A stretch of DNA of 64,000 nucleotides from Kitasatospora setae KM-6054 (GCF_000269985.1 NC_016109.1:7095001-7159000); one strand, 5' to 3'; positions 54,256-62,919 are shown, counted from the stretch's first letter. Made by a program: numbers and translations. Notes: generated by a model from the letters alone, not told the origin.

Positions 54256-55011
54256 ATGGCCGGTATGCCGATCCGTGGAGTGCTGTTCGACGTCGACGGG
54301 ACCCTGTACGACTACGAGACGGCCGAGGAGGCCGGGCTGCGCGCCCACCTGGCGGCCGAGCGGCTGGCCGACCGGTTCGCCTCGCCGGCGGAGGCGCTGC
54401 GGGTGTGGCGGGAAGTCCGGGAACGGGAGTACGCGCGTTTCCTCGACGGCGAGTTGACGATCGAGGCGCAGAAGGCCGCCCGGATACGGGCCTTCCTCGA
54501 CCGGGCCGGAGTGCCCGACGCGCCCGGCTGGACGGACGGGGCGGCCCTGGCCTGGTTCGCGAGCTACGCGGTCCGCAGGGACGCGGGCCGGCGGGCGTTC
54601 GGCGACGCCCTGCCGACGCTGACCGCGCTGGCGGCCCGGTTCCGGCTCGGTGTCGTGTCCAACTCGGCGACCGCGCACCAGCGCGCCAAGCTGACGGCGA
54701 TCGGGCTGCTCGGCCCCCTCGCCGAACCGCTCGTCTGCTCCCAGGAACACGGCGCCGCCAAACCGGCCGCGAGCATCTTCCTGGCGGGCTGCGCGGTACT
54801 CGGACTGGCACCCGCCGAGGTCGCCTACGTCGGCGACGACTACGAGAAGGACGCGCTCGGGGCACGGGACGCGGGGCTGCGGGCCTACTGGCTGGACCGC
54901 CCGGGGGCCGGGAGGCCCGCCGGCGCGGCGGTGGACGCCGGGATCCGGGTGGTCGCCTCGCTGACGGAGCTGACGGAGCTGACGGAGCTGACGGAACCGG
55001 CGGCTCGGTAG
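54256..55011 (+). CDS. HAD superfamily hydrolase
   Basis: A 251-residue protein (ATG at 54256; 54265 is also possible). Motif I is LFDVDGTLYDYE, motif II is VVSNSATA near 135, motif III Lys lies in HGAAKPAASIF near 168, and motif IV is YVGDDYEKDALGARDAG near 193-209. It is a soluble phosphatase of the Cof/GmhB-like HAD-IA type with unknown substrate. The C-terminus ends in a Thr-Glu-Leu run encoded by a 9-bp tandem repeat. Confidence 0.9.
   Translation: MAGMPIRGVLFDVDGTLYDYETAEEAGLRAHLAAERLADRFASPAEALRVWREVREREYARFLDGELTIEAQKAARIRAFLDRAGVPDAPGWTDGAALAWFASYAVRRDAGRRAFGDALPTLTALAARFRLGVVSNSATAHQRAKLTAIGLLGPLAEPLVCSQEHGAAKPAASIFLAGCAVLGLAPAEVAYVGDDYEKDALGARDAGLRAYWLDRPGAGRPAGAAVDAGIRVVASLTELTELTELTEPAAR
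54961..54996 (+). repeat. Four 9-bp tandem repeats in the HAD gene tail
   Basis: CTGACGGAG is repeated four times (last unit CTGACGGAA), coding Leu-Thr-Glu each time just before the stop. Copy number should vary easily between strains. Confidence 0.85.
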
Positions 55012-55138
55012 CTCCGTGACCGGTCGGGGTGTTCGGGTGCTGCGGGGGAGGGGTACGGGTGTGCGAGGGGTGCGCGGGGTGGGGTCGCCCGATCGGGCGG
55101 CTTATTAGACGCGATGTTGATAAGACGCGTCGAAACCC

Positions 55139-55167
55139 TTGTCGGGTCCACTACCCGCGAGTAGGTT
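55139..55167 (+). promoter_or_regulatory. Promoter of the diiron/reductase cluster
   Basis: TTGTCG (-35), a 17-bp spacer and TAGGTT (-10, 55162-55167) lie about 90 bp before the first gene. Just upstream, TTAGACGCG and ATAAGACGCG (about 55105 and 55120) form direct repeats 17 bp apart that may be regulator half-sites. Confidence 0.55.
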
Positions 55168-55255
55168 GCCGGTGTGCCCGCCCGGACGTCCCCGACGCCC
55201 CGGCGCTCCGGGCCGCTTCCCGCTCCCCGTCCGCCGCGCGTCAGGAGGCACTGCC

Positions 55256-56149
55256 ATGCCCCGCCCCACCCCGCCCGTCACCGTGCACGACAGCCTGGTG
55301 CTCGAACCGCGCGACGTGCACTTCGACTGGTCCGAGCTGCCGCTGCACTGGATCCCCGACGAGCCGATGGCCACCCACACCATCAACGTCCTGCACCTGC
55401 TGCTGCCCGAGGGCGAGCGCTGGTTCGTCAAGGTGTTCAAGGACGCGCTGCCGATGATCCGCGACGAGCAGCTCCGCGAGGAGGTGCTCGGCTTCATCGG
55501 CCAGGAGGCGATCCACGCCGAGGCGCACCAGGAGGTCCTCGACCACCTGCTCGGCCAGGGCCTCGACCCCCGCCCCTACGTCCGGCAGATCAGCTGGCTG
55601 TTCCACCGCGTCCTCGGCGACAAGCCCGGACTCACCGCCCGCCAGCGCCGCGAGAACGTCATCGAACGGGTCGCCTTCGTCGCCGCGATCGAGCACTTCA
55701 CCGCGTTCCTCGGCAACTGGGCCCTCAACTCGCCCGGCCTCGACCGCGCCGGGGCCGACCCCACCATGCTCGACCTGCTCCGCTGGCACGGCGCCGAGGA
55801 GGTCGAACACCGCAGCGTCGCCTACGACCTGATGCGCCACCTCGACCCCGGCTACCTGCGCCGGATCCGCGGCATGGCGGTCTCCGGCCCGCTCCTGATC
55901 CACCTGTGGATCCGCGGCACCCGCTTCATGCTCGCCGCCGACCCCACCCTCGACGGCCGCCTCGTCCCCACCTGGCGCGACGCCCGGCGTGCCGCCCGCC
56001 GCGGCCTGCTGCCCGAACCCGGACGCTTCCTCCGCTCCGCCGCCCGCTACTTCGGCCCCCGCTACCACCCCACCCGCGAGGGCAGCTCCTCGCAGGCCCT
56101 CGCGTACCTGGCGAAGTCGCCCGCCGCGAGCGCCGCCGCCGCCCGCTGA
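55256..56149 (+). CDS. Predicted metal-dependent hydrolase (PF10118-like), possible diiron enzyme
   Basis: A 297-residue helical protein behind CAGGAGG. Carboxylate/His metal motifs are spread over a ferritin-like helix pattern: EEVLGFIGQEAIHAEAHQEVLDHL near 80-105, ERVAFVAAIEHFTAFLGNW near 140, and LRWHGAEEVEHRSVAYDLMRHL near 180-200. The E-x2-H pairs suggest two metal ions bound by a four-helix bundle. The family is annotated as a metal-dependent hydrolase, but the next gene is a 2Fe-2S flavin reductase, so an oxygen-activating diiron role fits the context. The substrate is unknown. Confidence 0.78.
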   Translation: MPRPTPPVTVHDSLVLEPRDVHFDWSELPLHWIPDEPMATHTINVLHLLLPEGERWFVKVFKDALPMIRDEQLREEVLGFIGQEAIHAEAHQEVLDHLLGQGLDPRPYVRQISWLFHRVLGDKPGLTARQRRENVIERVAFVAAIEHFTAFLGNWALNSPGLDRAGADPTMLDLLRWHGAEEVEHRSVAYDLMRHLDPGYLRRIRGMAVSGPLLIHLWIRGTRFMLAADPTLDGRLVPTWRDARRAARRGLLPEPGRFLRSAARYFGPRYHPTREGSSSQALAYLAKSPAASAAAAR

Positions 56150-56247
56150 TCCCGAGCCCGAGCCCGAGCCCGAGCACGTCCCGTCCCGTCCTGTTTCCTT
56201 CCGCGCAGTTCCCCGCCCCGCCCCTCCCCTCCCGGAGCCGTCACGCC

Positions 56248-57327
56248 ATGGATCTCGAAACGTCGCCCCCCGACCTGTACGGACGCCCGCGGGCGGACCG
56301 GTTCTTCGCCCGGCTGACCGCGTTCGGGGACTGGTACAGCCCCGCGCTGGGGCGGCCCGGGCTGCGGCGCAGTCCGCGGCGGGGGGAGGCACGGGGGGTG
56401 CCGCCGCTGTACCTGGTGGTGGTGTCGCACCGGGTGGTCGCCGAGGACGTGGTGGAGCTGCGGCTGGCCGACCCGTCCGGCGGGACGCTGCCGGCCTGGC
56501 AGCCGGGCGCGCGGGTGCGGGTGACGCTGCCGTCCGGCCGGGAGCGGCACTACTCGCTGTGCGGGGACCCGGCCGACCGGCACGCCTACCGGATCGCGGT
56601 GCGGCGGATCGCCGACGGCGGCGGCGGGTCGGTGGAGGTGCACGACGCGCTGCACGTGGGGGTGCGGCTGCGGGTGCTGCGGCCGCGCAACGGCTTCGCG
56701 TTCTGCGGGGAGGAGAAGGTGCTGTTCCTGGCCGGCGGGATCGGCGTCACGCCGCTGCTCCCGATGGCCCGGGCCGCCCAGCACGCGGGCGTCGACTGGC
56801 GGTTGGTGCACACCGGCCGCAGCACCGCCGCGCTCCCGTACACCGCCGAGCTGACGGCGCTCGACCCGGCGCGGGTGACCGTCCGCACCGACGACGCGCA
56901 GGGCGTCCCCGACGCCGCCGAGCTGCTCGCGCACGCGCCCCGCGGCGCCGCCGTCTACGTCTGCGGGCCCGCGCCGATGCTGCTCGCCGTCCAGCGCGCG
57001 CTGCCCGCCTCGCCCGCCGCCGCACTGCACTTCGAACGGTTCGGGGCCGCGCCGATCCGGGACGGCCACCCGTTCGCCCTCCGGATCGGTGACACGACAC
57101 TGACCGTCCCGGCGGACCGCTCCGCGCTCGACGTCGCCCGCGAACTCCGCCCCGACCTGCCCTACTCGTGCCGGCAGGGCTTCTGCGGCACCTGCGTGCT
57201 CAAGGTCTCCGCCGGCACCCCCGAGCACCGCGACCGCCGCCTCACCGACGAGCAGCGGGCCGCCGGCCTGCTGCTGCCCTGCGTGTCCCGGGCCGCCGCC
57301 GGCGAGACCCTCGTCCTGGAGGTGTGA
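56248..57327 (+). CDS. Flavin/2Fe-2S ferredoxin reductase (phthalate dioxygenase reductase-like)
   Basis: A 359-residue electron-transfer protein starting at MDLETSPPDLYGRPRADRFFARL. The FNR-like FAD/FMN domain has RHYSLCGDP near 98, the NAD(P) domain has VLFLAGGIGVTPLLPM near 160 and VYVCGPAPML near 238, and a C-terminal plant-type ferredoxin has C-x4-C-x2-C in YSCRQGFCGTCVLKV and a last Cys in LLLPCVSRA. It passes electrons from NAD(P)H to a partner, probably the putative diiron enzyme encoded upstream. Confidence 0.93.
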   Translation: MDLETSPPDLYGRPRADRFFARLTAFGDWYSPALGRPGLRRSPRRGEARGVPPLYLVVVSHRVVAEDVVELRLADPSGGTLPAWQPGARVRVTLPSGRERHYSLCGDPADRHAYRIAVRRIADGGGGSVEVHDALHVGVRLRVLRPRNGFAFCGEEKVLFLAGGIGVTPLLPMARAAQHAGVDWRLVHTGRSTAALPYTAELTALDPARVTVRTDDAQGVPDAAELLAHAPRGAAVYVCGPAPMLLAVQRALPASPAAALHFERFGAAPIRDGHPFALRIGDTTLTVPADRSALDVARELRPDLPYSCRQGFCGTCVLKVSAGTPEHRDRRLTDEQRAAGLLLPCVSRAAAGETLVLEV

Positions 57328-57328
57328 G

Positions 57329-58201
57329 ATGCCCGCCCCGAAGTCCGGCCCGAAGTCCGCCCCGATGCCCGGATTCCGTTACAGCGAGCGCGACCTGGCG
57401 AAGTTCCGGGAGGTCCAGCAACTGGCCTACCACTGCGCCGAACAGGTCGCCGCCTGGATCGAACCCGGCGTCACCGAACGCCAGACCACCGCCGAACTGC
57501 GCCGCTGCCTGGTCCGGGCCGGCGTGCAGGACTTCTTCCACGTGCCGTTCGCCTGGTTCGGCGACCGCACCGCGTTCCGGCACTTCCACACCCCGCTGCA
57601 GTTCTTCGCCGGCTCCCGCGTCCTCGCCGAGGGCATGCCGTACGTGCTGGACTGCGCGCCCGTCGTCGACGGCTACACCGCCGACATCGGCTACGGCGGC
57701 AAGGTTGGCGAGAACCCGGTCTGGGACCTGCTCGCCAAGGACCTCCGGGTCTACCGCGAGCTGATCCTGCGCGAGGTCAGGGCCCGCAAGCCGCTCGCCG
57801 AGGTGTACGCCGCCGTCGACGCCCAACTCGCCGCCCACGGCTACGACAACCGCCACCAGGTCTACCCCGGCCGGGTGATCGGCCACCAGGTCACCCGGAA
57901 CACCGCCCGCGGCCCGGCCGGCGTCAACCTCTTCGGCTTCGGGGTGCGTACGCTGCAGACCCTCGGACGTGAACTCGTGAAGGAACGCCTGGAGGGCCGC
58001 TCCCCGCTCTGGGCGGGCGGCCGCGCCTCCCGGCACGCCCCCACCCCCGGCCTCTGGGCGGTCGAACCGCACATCGGCTTCCGCGAGGTGGGCATCAAGT
58101 TCGAGGAACTCCTCGTCGTCACCGACGAGGACGCGTACTGGCTCGACGACGACCTGCCGCACGTGCGGCGCTGGACAGCACTCCAGGAGGCAACCGCATG
58201 A
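57329..58201 (+). CDS. M24 family metallopeptidase-like protein
   Basis: A 290-residue pita-bread-fold protein starting 1 nt after the reductase. Metal ligands are all present: Asp in LDCAPVVDGYTADIGYGG (two Asp), His in VIGHQVT, Glu in AVEPHIGF and Glu in IKFEELLVV. Family members include aminopeptidase P, creatinase and methionine aminopeptidase, and also non-peptidase hydrolases of small amides. In this cluster a small-molecule role is as likely as a peptidase. Its last codons overlap the next start (ATGA). Confidence 0.88.
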   Translation: MPAPKSGPKSAPMPGFRYSERDLAKFREVQQLAYHCAEQVAAWIEPGVTERQTTAELRRCLVRAGVQDFFHVPFAWFGDRTAFRHFHTPLQFFAGSRVLAEGMPYVLDCAPVVDGYTADIGYGGKVGENPVWDLLAKDLRVYRELILREVRARKPLAEVYAAVDAQLAAHGYDNRHQVYPGRVIGHQVTRNTARGPAGVNLFGFGVRTLQTLGRELVKERLEGRSPLWAGGRASRHAPTPGLWAVEPHIGFREVGIKFEELLVVTDEDAYWLDDDLPHVRRWTALQEATA

Positions 58202-59949
58202 CCGGCCCCAGCAACGAGGCCCACGGCACCGGCGCGACCCGCCGCCGCACCGTCGACTCCGGCGGCCTCCCGCTCGCCGTGTACGAGCAGGGCGACCCCG
58301 CCGACCCGACGGTGATCCTGGTGCACGGCTACCCGGACGACCACTCGGTCTGGGACGACGTCGCCGCCGACCTCGCCGCCGACCACCACGTGGTGCGCTA
58401 CGACACCCGCGGCTCCGGGGCGTCCGGGGTGCCCGCCGTCCGCGCGGACTACCGGCTGGAACTGCTCGGCCAGGACCTGTACGCGGTCGCCGACGCGGTC
58501 AGCCCCGACCGGCCGGTGCACGTCGTCGCGCACGACTGGGGCAGTGTCCAGGCGTGGGAGGCCGTCACCGCGCCCGGGGCCTACCGGCGGATCGCCTCGT
58601 ACACCACGATGTCCGGCCCCTGCCTGGACCACATGGGCCACTGGATCCGGCACCGGCTGCGCCGGCCCACCCCCCGGCACCTGTCCCAACTGCTGCGCCA
58701 GGGCGCCCACTCCTGGTACATCGCGCTGTTCCAACTGCCCGTCCTCGCCCCCGCCGCCTGGAAGCTCGGCCTGGCCCGGCTCTGGCCCCGCGTCCTGCGC
58801 GACCTGGAGGCCGTCCGGCCCCGGCCCGGCCACCCGCAGGCCACCCTCGCGAAGGACGCCGTGCACGGCATCGAGCTGTACCGGGCCAACATGCGGCCCC
58901 GGGTCCGCGCCCCGCGCGAACGGCACACCGAGGTGCCGGTGCAGCTGATCACCCTGCAACGCGACCACTACGTCGCCGACTTCCTCTCCGAGGGCCTGGA
59001 ACGCTGGGCCCCCCGGCTCACCCGGCGCACCCTGAACGCCACCCACTGGTCCGCGCTGCTGGAGAAGGGCCCCACCGTCGCCGCGATGGTCCGCGAGTTC
59101 ACCGCCCGCGACCACGGCGCCCCCCGCCAGGAGCCCTCCGGCACCGGCGAACTCGTCGTCGTCACCGGCGGCGGCAGCGGCATCGGCCGGGCCACCGCGC
59201 TCGCCTTCGCCGACGCCGGCGCCCGCGTCGTGGTCTGCGACCGCGACCTGCCCGCCGCCCTGCGCACCGCCGAACTCTGCGAACTCTCCGGCGTCAAGGC
59301 CGCCGCCTACCGGGTCGACGTCAGCGACGGCGCCGCCGTCGACGCCTTCGCCCAGCAGGTCGCCACCGACCACGGCGTCCCCGACGTCGTCGTCAACAAC
59401 GCCGGCATCGGCCACTCCGGCACCTTCCTGCAGACCACCGAGGACGAGTGGCGCCGCGTCCTGGACGTCAACCTGTGGGGCGTCATCCACGGCTGCCGCG
59501 CCTTCGGACAACTCATGGTCGACCGCGGCACCGGCGGCCACCTCGTCAACCTCGCCTCCGCCGCCGCCTACCTCCCCGCCAAACGGCTCGCCGCCTACGC
59601 CACCTCCAAGTCCGCCGTCTTCATGCTCTCCGACTGCCTGCGCGCCGAACTCGCCCCGCACCGGATCGGCGTCTCCACCATCTGCCCCGGCATCGTCCAC
59701 ACCAACATCACCCGCACCACCACCTTCTCCGGCCTCGACCAGGACGCCCTCGCCGCCAAGCAGGCCAAGGTCTCCAAGCTGTACGCCCGGCGCGGCTTCC
59801 CCCCGGAGAAGGTCGCCGCCGAAATCGTCCGCGCCGTCCGCACCCGCAAGCCCGTCGTCCCCGTCACCGTCGAGGCCAAGGCCGCCCGCCTGCTCGCCCG
59901 GCTCAGCCCCGGCCTGCTCCACAAGGCGGCCCGGATCGACGCCGGCTGA
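58198..59949 (+). CDS. Fusion of an epoxide hydrolase-like alpha/beta hydrolase and an SDR
   Basis: A 583-residue, two-domain protein. Residues about 15-300 are an alpha/beta hydrolase with HGYPDDHSVW (oxyanion region) and HDWGSVQAWE, where Asp replaces Ser as nucleophile as in epoxide hydrolases; NATHWSALLEKGP holds the His. Residues about 315-583 are an SDR with VTGGGSGIGRATALAF, NNAGIGHSGTF, Ser in VNLASAAAYLPAKR and YATSKSAV. Such fusions occur in actinomycetes. It may hydrolyse an epoxide or ester and oxidise the resulting alcohol. It is last in a four-gene unit with overlapping or 1-nt junctions after the second gene. Confidence 0.9.
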   Translation: MTGPSNEAHGTGATRRRTVDSGGLPLAVYEQGDPADPTVILVHGYPDDHSVWDDVAADLAADHHVVRYDTRGSGASGVPAVRADYRLELLGQDLYAVADAVSPDRPVHVVAHDWGSVQAWEAVTAPGAYRRIASYTTMSGPCLDHMGHWIRHRLRRPTPRHLSQLLRQGAHSWYIALFQLPVLAPAAWKLGLARLWPRVLRDLEAVRPRPGHPQATLAKDAVHGIELYRANMRPRVRAPRERHTEVPVQLITLQRDHYVADFLSEGLERWAPRLTRRTLNATHWSALLEKGPTVAAMVREFTARDHGAPRQEPSGTGELVVVTGGGSGIGRATALAFADAGARVVVCDRDLPAALRTAELCELSGVKAAAYRVDVSDGAAVDAFAQQVATDHGVPDVVVNNAGIGHSGTFLQTTEDEWRRVLDVNLWGVIHGCRAFGQLMVDRGTGGHLVNLASAAAYLPAKRLAAYATSKSAVFMLSDCLRAELAPHRIGVSTICPGIVHTNITRTTTFSGLDQDALAAKQAKVSKLYARRGFPPEKVAAEIVRAVRTRKPVVPVTVEAKAARLLARLSPGLLHKAARIDAG

Positions 59950-59950
59950 A

Positions 59951-59966
59951 CCGCCCGGCCGGGCGG
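59951..59966 (+). terminator. GC palindrome after the hydrolase-SDR gene
   Basis: CCGCCCGG CCGGGCGG is a perfect 16-bp palindrome 2 bp after the stop codon and could form a short terminator hairpin. There is no U-run. Confidence 0.45.
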
Positions 59967-60083
59967 CGCACCGGGCCGCCCTCCGCTGCCCCGGTATGCT
60001 GCCTGCCGGGGCCCGCGGATCACCGCGCTCGGCGCCGCGATCGCCCGCTACGGCGGCCCGACCGCCGGACAGATCGGACACCC

Positions 60084-60728
60084 GTGGACCTCTCGACGAT
60101 GACCGGCCCGCTCGCCTCGTTCGCCCTGGTGGTGGGCCTGCTCACGCTCACCCCCGGACTCGACACCGCGCTGATCCTGCGCACCGCCGCGCTCGGCCAC
60201 CGGCGCCGGGCCTGGGGCGTGGTGTTCGGCATCCAGGCCGGAACCCTCAGCTGGGGCACCGCCTCCGCCGCCGGGCTGACTGTGCTGCTCACCGCCTCCC
60301 GGCTGGCCTACGAGACGCTGCGCTGGGCGGGCGTCTGCTACCTGCTCTGGATGGGCGTGCGGATGCTCCGGGCCCGCCACGCCCCCGCGCCGGAGGAGTC
60401 GCAGTCACCAGCCGGAGCGGGCAACGGCGGCGGCTGGTGGGCCGGTTGGCGGCGCGGCCTGCTCACCAACCTGCTCAACCCGAAGGTCGGGGTCTTCTAC
60501 GTCGCCGTGCTGCCCCCGTTCATCCCGGCCGGTGCCCCGCACCTCGCCGCCGGCGTGCTGCTCACCTCGGTGCACGTGGCCGAGGGCCTGCTCTGGTCGA
60601 CCGTGCTGGTTGCCTTCGCCCACACCCTGCGCGGCCGCCTGCGGCGCCCGTCCGTGCGCCGCCTGCTCGACCGGATCACCGGCCTCGCGGTGCTCGGCTT
60701 CGGCGCGAAGCTCGCGCTGGGGGAGTGA
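60084..60728 (+). CDS. LysE family translocator
   Basis: A 214-residue membrane protein with six hydrophobic segments. I start at the GTG at 60084; the ATG at 60099 is also possible. The family pattern LTPGLDTALILRTAALGHRRRAWGVVFGIQAG and LLTNLLNPKVGVFYVAVLPPFI are diagnostic of LysE/RhtB exporters of amino acids and small metabolites. It follows the hydrolase-SDR cluster by 135 bp, on the same strand. A role in exporting a product of that cluster is only a guess. Confidence 0.93.
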   Translation: MDLSTMTGPLASFALVVGLLTLTPGLDTALILRTAALGHRRRAWGVVFGIQAGTLSWGTASAAGLTVLLTASRLAYETLRWAGVCYLLWMGVRMLRARHAPAPEESQSPAGAGNGGGWWAGWRRGLLTNLLNPKVGVFYVAVLPPFIPAGAPHLAAGVLLTSVHVAEGLLWSTVLVAFAHTLRGRLRRPSVRRLLDRITGLAVLGFGAKLALGE

Positions 60729-60862
60729 GGGGGGAGTGATCCGGTGGCGGCGGGGGGAAGCGGCGCGGTCCGCGCGGTGAACCGTAGCGGACCGACCATC
60801 CGTCAGTTCCGCTGCTGTGCTGGGAGGTTGGCGTTCGTCCCCGAACCTGTCGCATACTGGCG

Positions 60863-60878
60863 ACTGGTCTAAACCACT
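60863..60878. promoter_or_regulatory. DasR-type operator (dre) before a secreted protein gene
   Basis: ACTGGTCTAAACCACT matches the DasR consensus A(C/G)TGGTCTAGACCA(C/G)T at 15 of 16 positions, keeping both TGGT/ACCA arms. It lies 35 bp before the start at 60914 and just downstream of a possible -10 (CATACT, 60853-60858). A second dyad CCACTGA-GCGGA-TCAGTGG (60874-60892) overlaps its right arm. Confidence 0.75.
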
Positions 60879-60913
60879 GAGCGGATCAGTGGGGCCGCAA
60901 CGGAGGGGAACCC

Positions 60914-61294
60914 ATGCGCCGCTCACCCTGGAAGACCGTCGCCGTCACAGTGGCCGCGCCGCTGCTCGCCCTCGCCGGGACCGCCACCGCCTCGGCCGCC
61001 GACGCCACCACCAAGACCCCGTACTCGTTCTGGGACGTCACCCACACCTGCGAGAGCCAGGTCAGCTTCTACGCCGGCCCCGACGGCACCTACGTCCAGT
61101 ACCAGCTCGTCGACCACGGCACCGACGCCCAGGGCTGCGAGGCGTGGGCGATCACCTCCGACGGCTTCCGCGGCATCGGCCACATCTACAGCGGCTCGTT
61201 CGCCACCTACGACGGCGGCACCACCTACATCACCCCGTACGTCCACCGGGTCAGCGACTACACCCACCCCGGCCTCCCGGGCCAGACCCTCTGA
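60914..61294 (+). CDS. Small secreted protein of unknown function
   Basis: A 126-residue precursor behind GGAGGGG, with a signal peptide MRRSPWKTVAVTVAAPLLALAG cleaved near ASAADA. The mature part (about 97 residues) is rich in Tyr, Thr, Asp and Gly, with FWDVTHTCESQVSFYAGPDGTYVQYQ, AQGCEAWAITSDGFRGIGHIYSGSF and ITPYVHRVSDYTHPGLPGQTL. Two Cys probably form a disulfide. I recognise no family. The upstream dre suggests control by DasR and so by N-acetylglucosamine status, which would fit a role in chitin-rich or developmental conditions. Confidence 0.8.
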   Translation: MRRSPWKTVAVTVAAPLLALAGTATASAADATTKTPYSFWDVTHTCESQVSFYAGPDGTYVQYQLVDHGTDAQGCEAWAITSDGFRGIGHIYSGSFATYDGGTTYITPYVHRVSDYTHPGLPGQTL

Positions 61295-61313
61295 CCCGGC
61301 AGCCCTCCGGGGA

Positions 61314-61338
61314 GGTGCGGCACGGCCCGTGCCGCACC
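61314..61338. terminator. Bidirectional terminator
   Basis: GGTGCGGCACG (61314-61324) and CGTGCCGCACC (61328-61338) form an 11-bp stem with a 3-nt loop between two convergent stop codons. It can serve both genes. Confidence 0.75.
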
Positions 61339-61355
61339 CCCTGCGGGGGTTCGGG

Positions 61356-61649
61356 TCAGCTGCGCAACTCCTCGATGCCGGAACGCAGTTCGTCCGCCGA
61401 CATGCACGGCGTCACCATCACCTTGGCGCCCATCCGCAGCCACAGCGGCTCCACGGTGGTCACCAGCGACGACTCCCGCGCCAGGTCCACCACCAGGGTG
61501 AACCCGCGGTGGCCGTTCAGTGGGTAGAAGTACGCGGCCTCGGGCCGCAGCTTCCCCAGCATCTCGCCCATCAGCTCGGGCATCTTCCCGCTGCTGATCA
61601 GCTCGTTGGACTTCTCGGTGTCGATCTCCGCGACGATCAGGGTTCGCAT
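61356..61649 (-). CDS. Hypothetical protein (DUF3303-like dabb fold)
   Basis: A 97-residue soluble protein with MRTLIVAEIDTEKSNELISSGKMPELMGEML, LRPEAAYFYPLNGHRGFTLVVDL and PLWLRMGAKVMVTPCMSADELRSGI. The beta-alpha-beta pattern with a central G-x-x-x-F-x-L-V-V-D strand resembles small ferredoxin-like (dabb) proteins. Function unknown. It converges on the secreted protein gene. Confidence 0.75.
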   Translation of the reverse strand: MRTLIVAEIDTEKSNELISSGKMPELMGEMLGKLRPEAAYFYPLNGHRGFTLVVDLARESSLVTTVEPLWLRMGAKVMVTPCMSADELRSGIEELRS

Positions 61650-61770
61650 CGCACGCCTCCGGGCCTGTCAGGACTCCCGCGAACCGTTCCATTCTCCCGC
61701 CCCGCCCCACCCCGGTCGCGGTGGGACGTCCGGGGGCCGGCGGCGACCGCGCCGCCGCCGGCCCGTCGGC

Positions 61771-61977
61771 TCAGGCCCGGTCGAAGGCGCCGGCCGAGGC
61801 CGCCGCGGCGAAGGCCGCCCAGGCGTCGTTCGAGAAGCGCAGCCGGGGACCGTGCGGGTCCTTGGAGTCGCGGACGGCGGTGGTCGCGGAGCCGGCGGCG
61901 GCGACCTCGACGCACTCGCCGCCGTTGCCGCCGCTGTAGCTGGACTTGCGCCACTCAAGCGCGTCGGTCTTCTTCAC
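61771..61977 (-). CDS. DUF397 protein
   Basis: A 68-residue protein from a GTG behind AGAGGAG. The core WRKSSYSGGNGGECVEVA and AVRDSKDPHGPRLRFSNDAWAAF is the DUF397 signature. These small proteins are usually encoded directly after an HTH-DUF5753 regulator and act with it, as in the WhiJ-like systems of Streptomyces development. It overlaps the regulator gene by 23 bp, so the two are coupled. Confidence 0.94.
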   Translation of the reverse strand: MKKTDALEWRKSSYSGGNGGECVEVAAAGSATTAVRDSKDPHGPRLRFSNDAWAAFAAAASAGAFDRA

Positions 61978-62803
61978 GGGAATGCTCCTCTGCCACCTTG
62001 TCGACGAGAGCCAGTGACGCCTCCGGGCTGAGGGCGTCAGCCCGGGCGAGGTCGTAGGTCAGACGGACCTTCCTGACCTGCTCCATGCTCTCGACCAGCA
62101 TGCCTACATGCGGTCCCTCGATGTATGCCACGTCCGGACTGCTGTCGGCAAACGACATCAGCGTCAACGCACCCTCCAGGGCTGCATGTGCTCCACAACG
62201 CTGCTCAAGCACCTGCACGACCGCTACCCTGGAGCGGACCAGAGCGGCCAGGTGGCGGAGTTGACCGGCCATCACCGCGTACCCGCCGACCGGCCGCCGG
62301 ATCGCGGCCTCGTCGATCAGCCACCACAACACCGGCCGGGTTGGACCGGAGAGGATCTCCTGCCGGGCCCGGCGCGCCTGCACCTTGGCCTCGATGTCCG
62401 CCTCCGGGGCCAGCGGCAGCGCCGCGTGGAACACCGCCCGCATGTACCCCTCGGTCTGAGCCAGACCCGGGATCAGGAAACCCCCGTACCCGATGATCTC
62501 CGAGGCCCGCGGCTCCAGATCCGCGTACGTCCGGAAGTAGTCCGGGTACGGCCCCCGCCCGACGTGCGGCCAGAGCCGCCCGAACAGCCCGCCCGTCGCC
62601 AGCGCCCCGTCGAGGCGTTCGGCGAACTCCTGCGTGGGGGAGCGCTTCGCGGTCTCGATCTGCCCCACCAACGACCCGGTGTAGCCGAGGACTTCGCCCA
62701 GGGCGTCCTGGCTCAGGTTCGCCTCGGCCCGGATGCGGCGCAGCTCCGAGCCGAACAGCGCCGCCATCGAGGCGGCCGGGTCGAGGTCTCGCGGGTTCGG
62801 CAT
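61955..62803 (-). CDS. HTH-DUF5753 regulator (WhiJ-like)
   Basis: A 282-residue protein with an XRE HTH at about 15-68 (LRRIRAEANLSQDALGEVLGYTGSLVGQIETAKRSPTQEFAERLD) and a DUF5753 domain from about 100 to 275 (IIGYGGFLIPGLAQTEGYMRAVF, RRARQEIL, LWWLIDEAAIRRPVGG, MAGQLRHL, LEQRCGAHAALEGALTLM, YIEG). Streptomycetes carry dozens of these, each with a DUF397 partner, and the known ones act in development. It is divergent from a kinase gene. Confidence 0.94.
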   Translation of the reverse strand: MPNPRDLDPAASMAALFGSELRRIRAEANLSQDALGEVLGYTGSLVGQIETAKRSPTQEFAERLDGALATGGLFGRLWPHVGRGPYPDYFRTYADLEPRASEIIGYGGFLIPGLAQTEGYMRAVFHAALPLAPEADIEAKVQARRARQEILSGPTRPVLWWLIDEAAIRRPVGGYAVMAGQLRHLAALVRSRVAVVQVLEQRCGAHAALEGALTLMSFADSSPDVAYIEGPHVGMLVESMEQVRKVRLTYDLARADALSPEASLALVDKVAEEHSREEDRRA

Positions 62804-62919
62804 GGTGGGGCTCTCCGTCTCACAGCTGCGGAGTTGGACTGCGGGCTCTGGCGAGCGTAGCGCTCCGTGCCGATGCTGTTACCCGGAACAGTCGACGGAC
62901 GGATCGTCAGGAGGACGGC

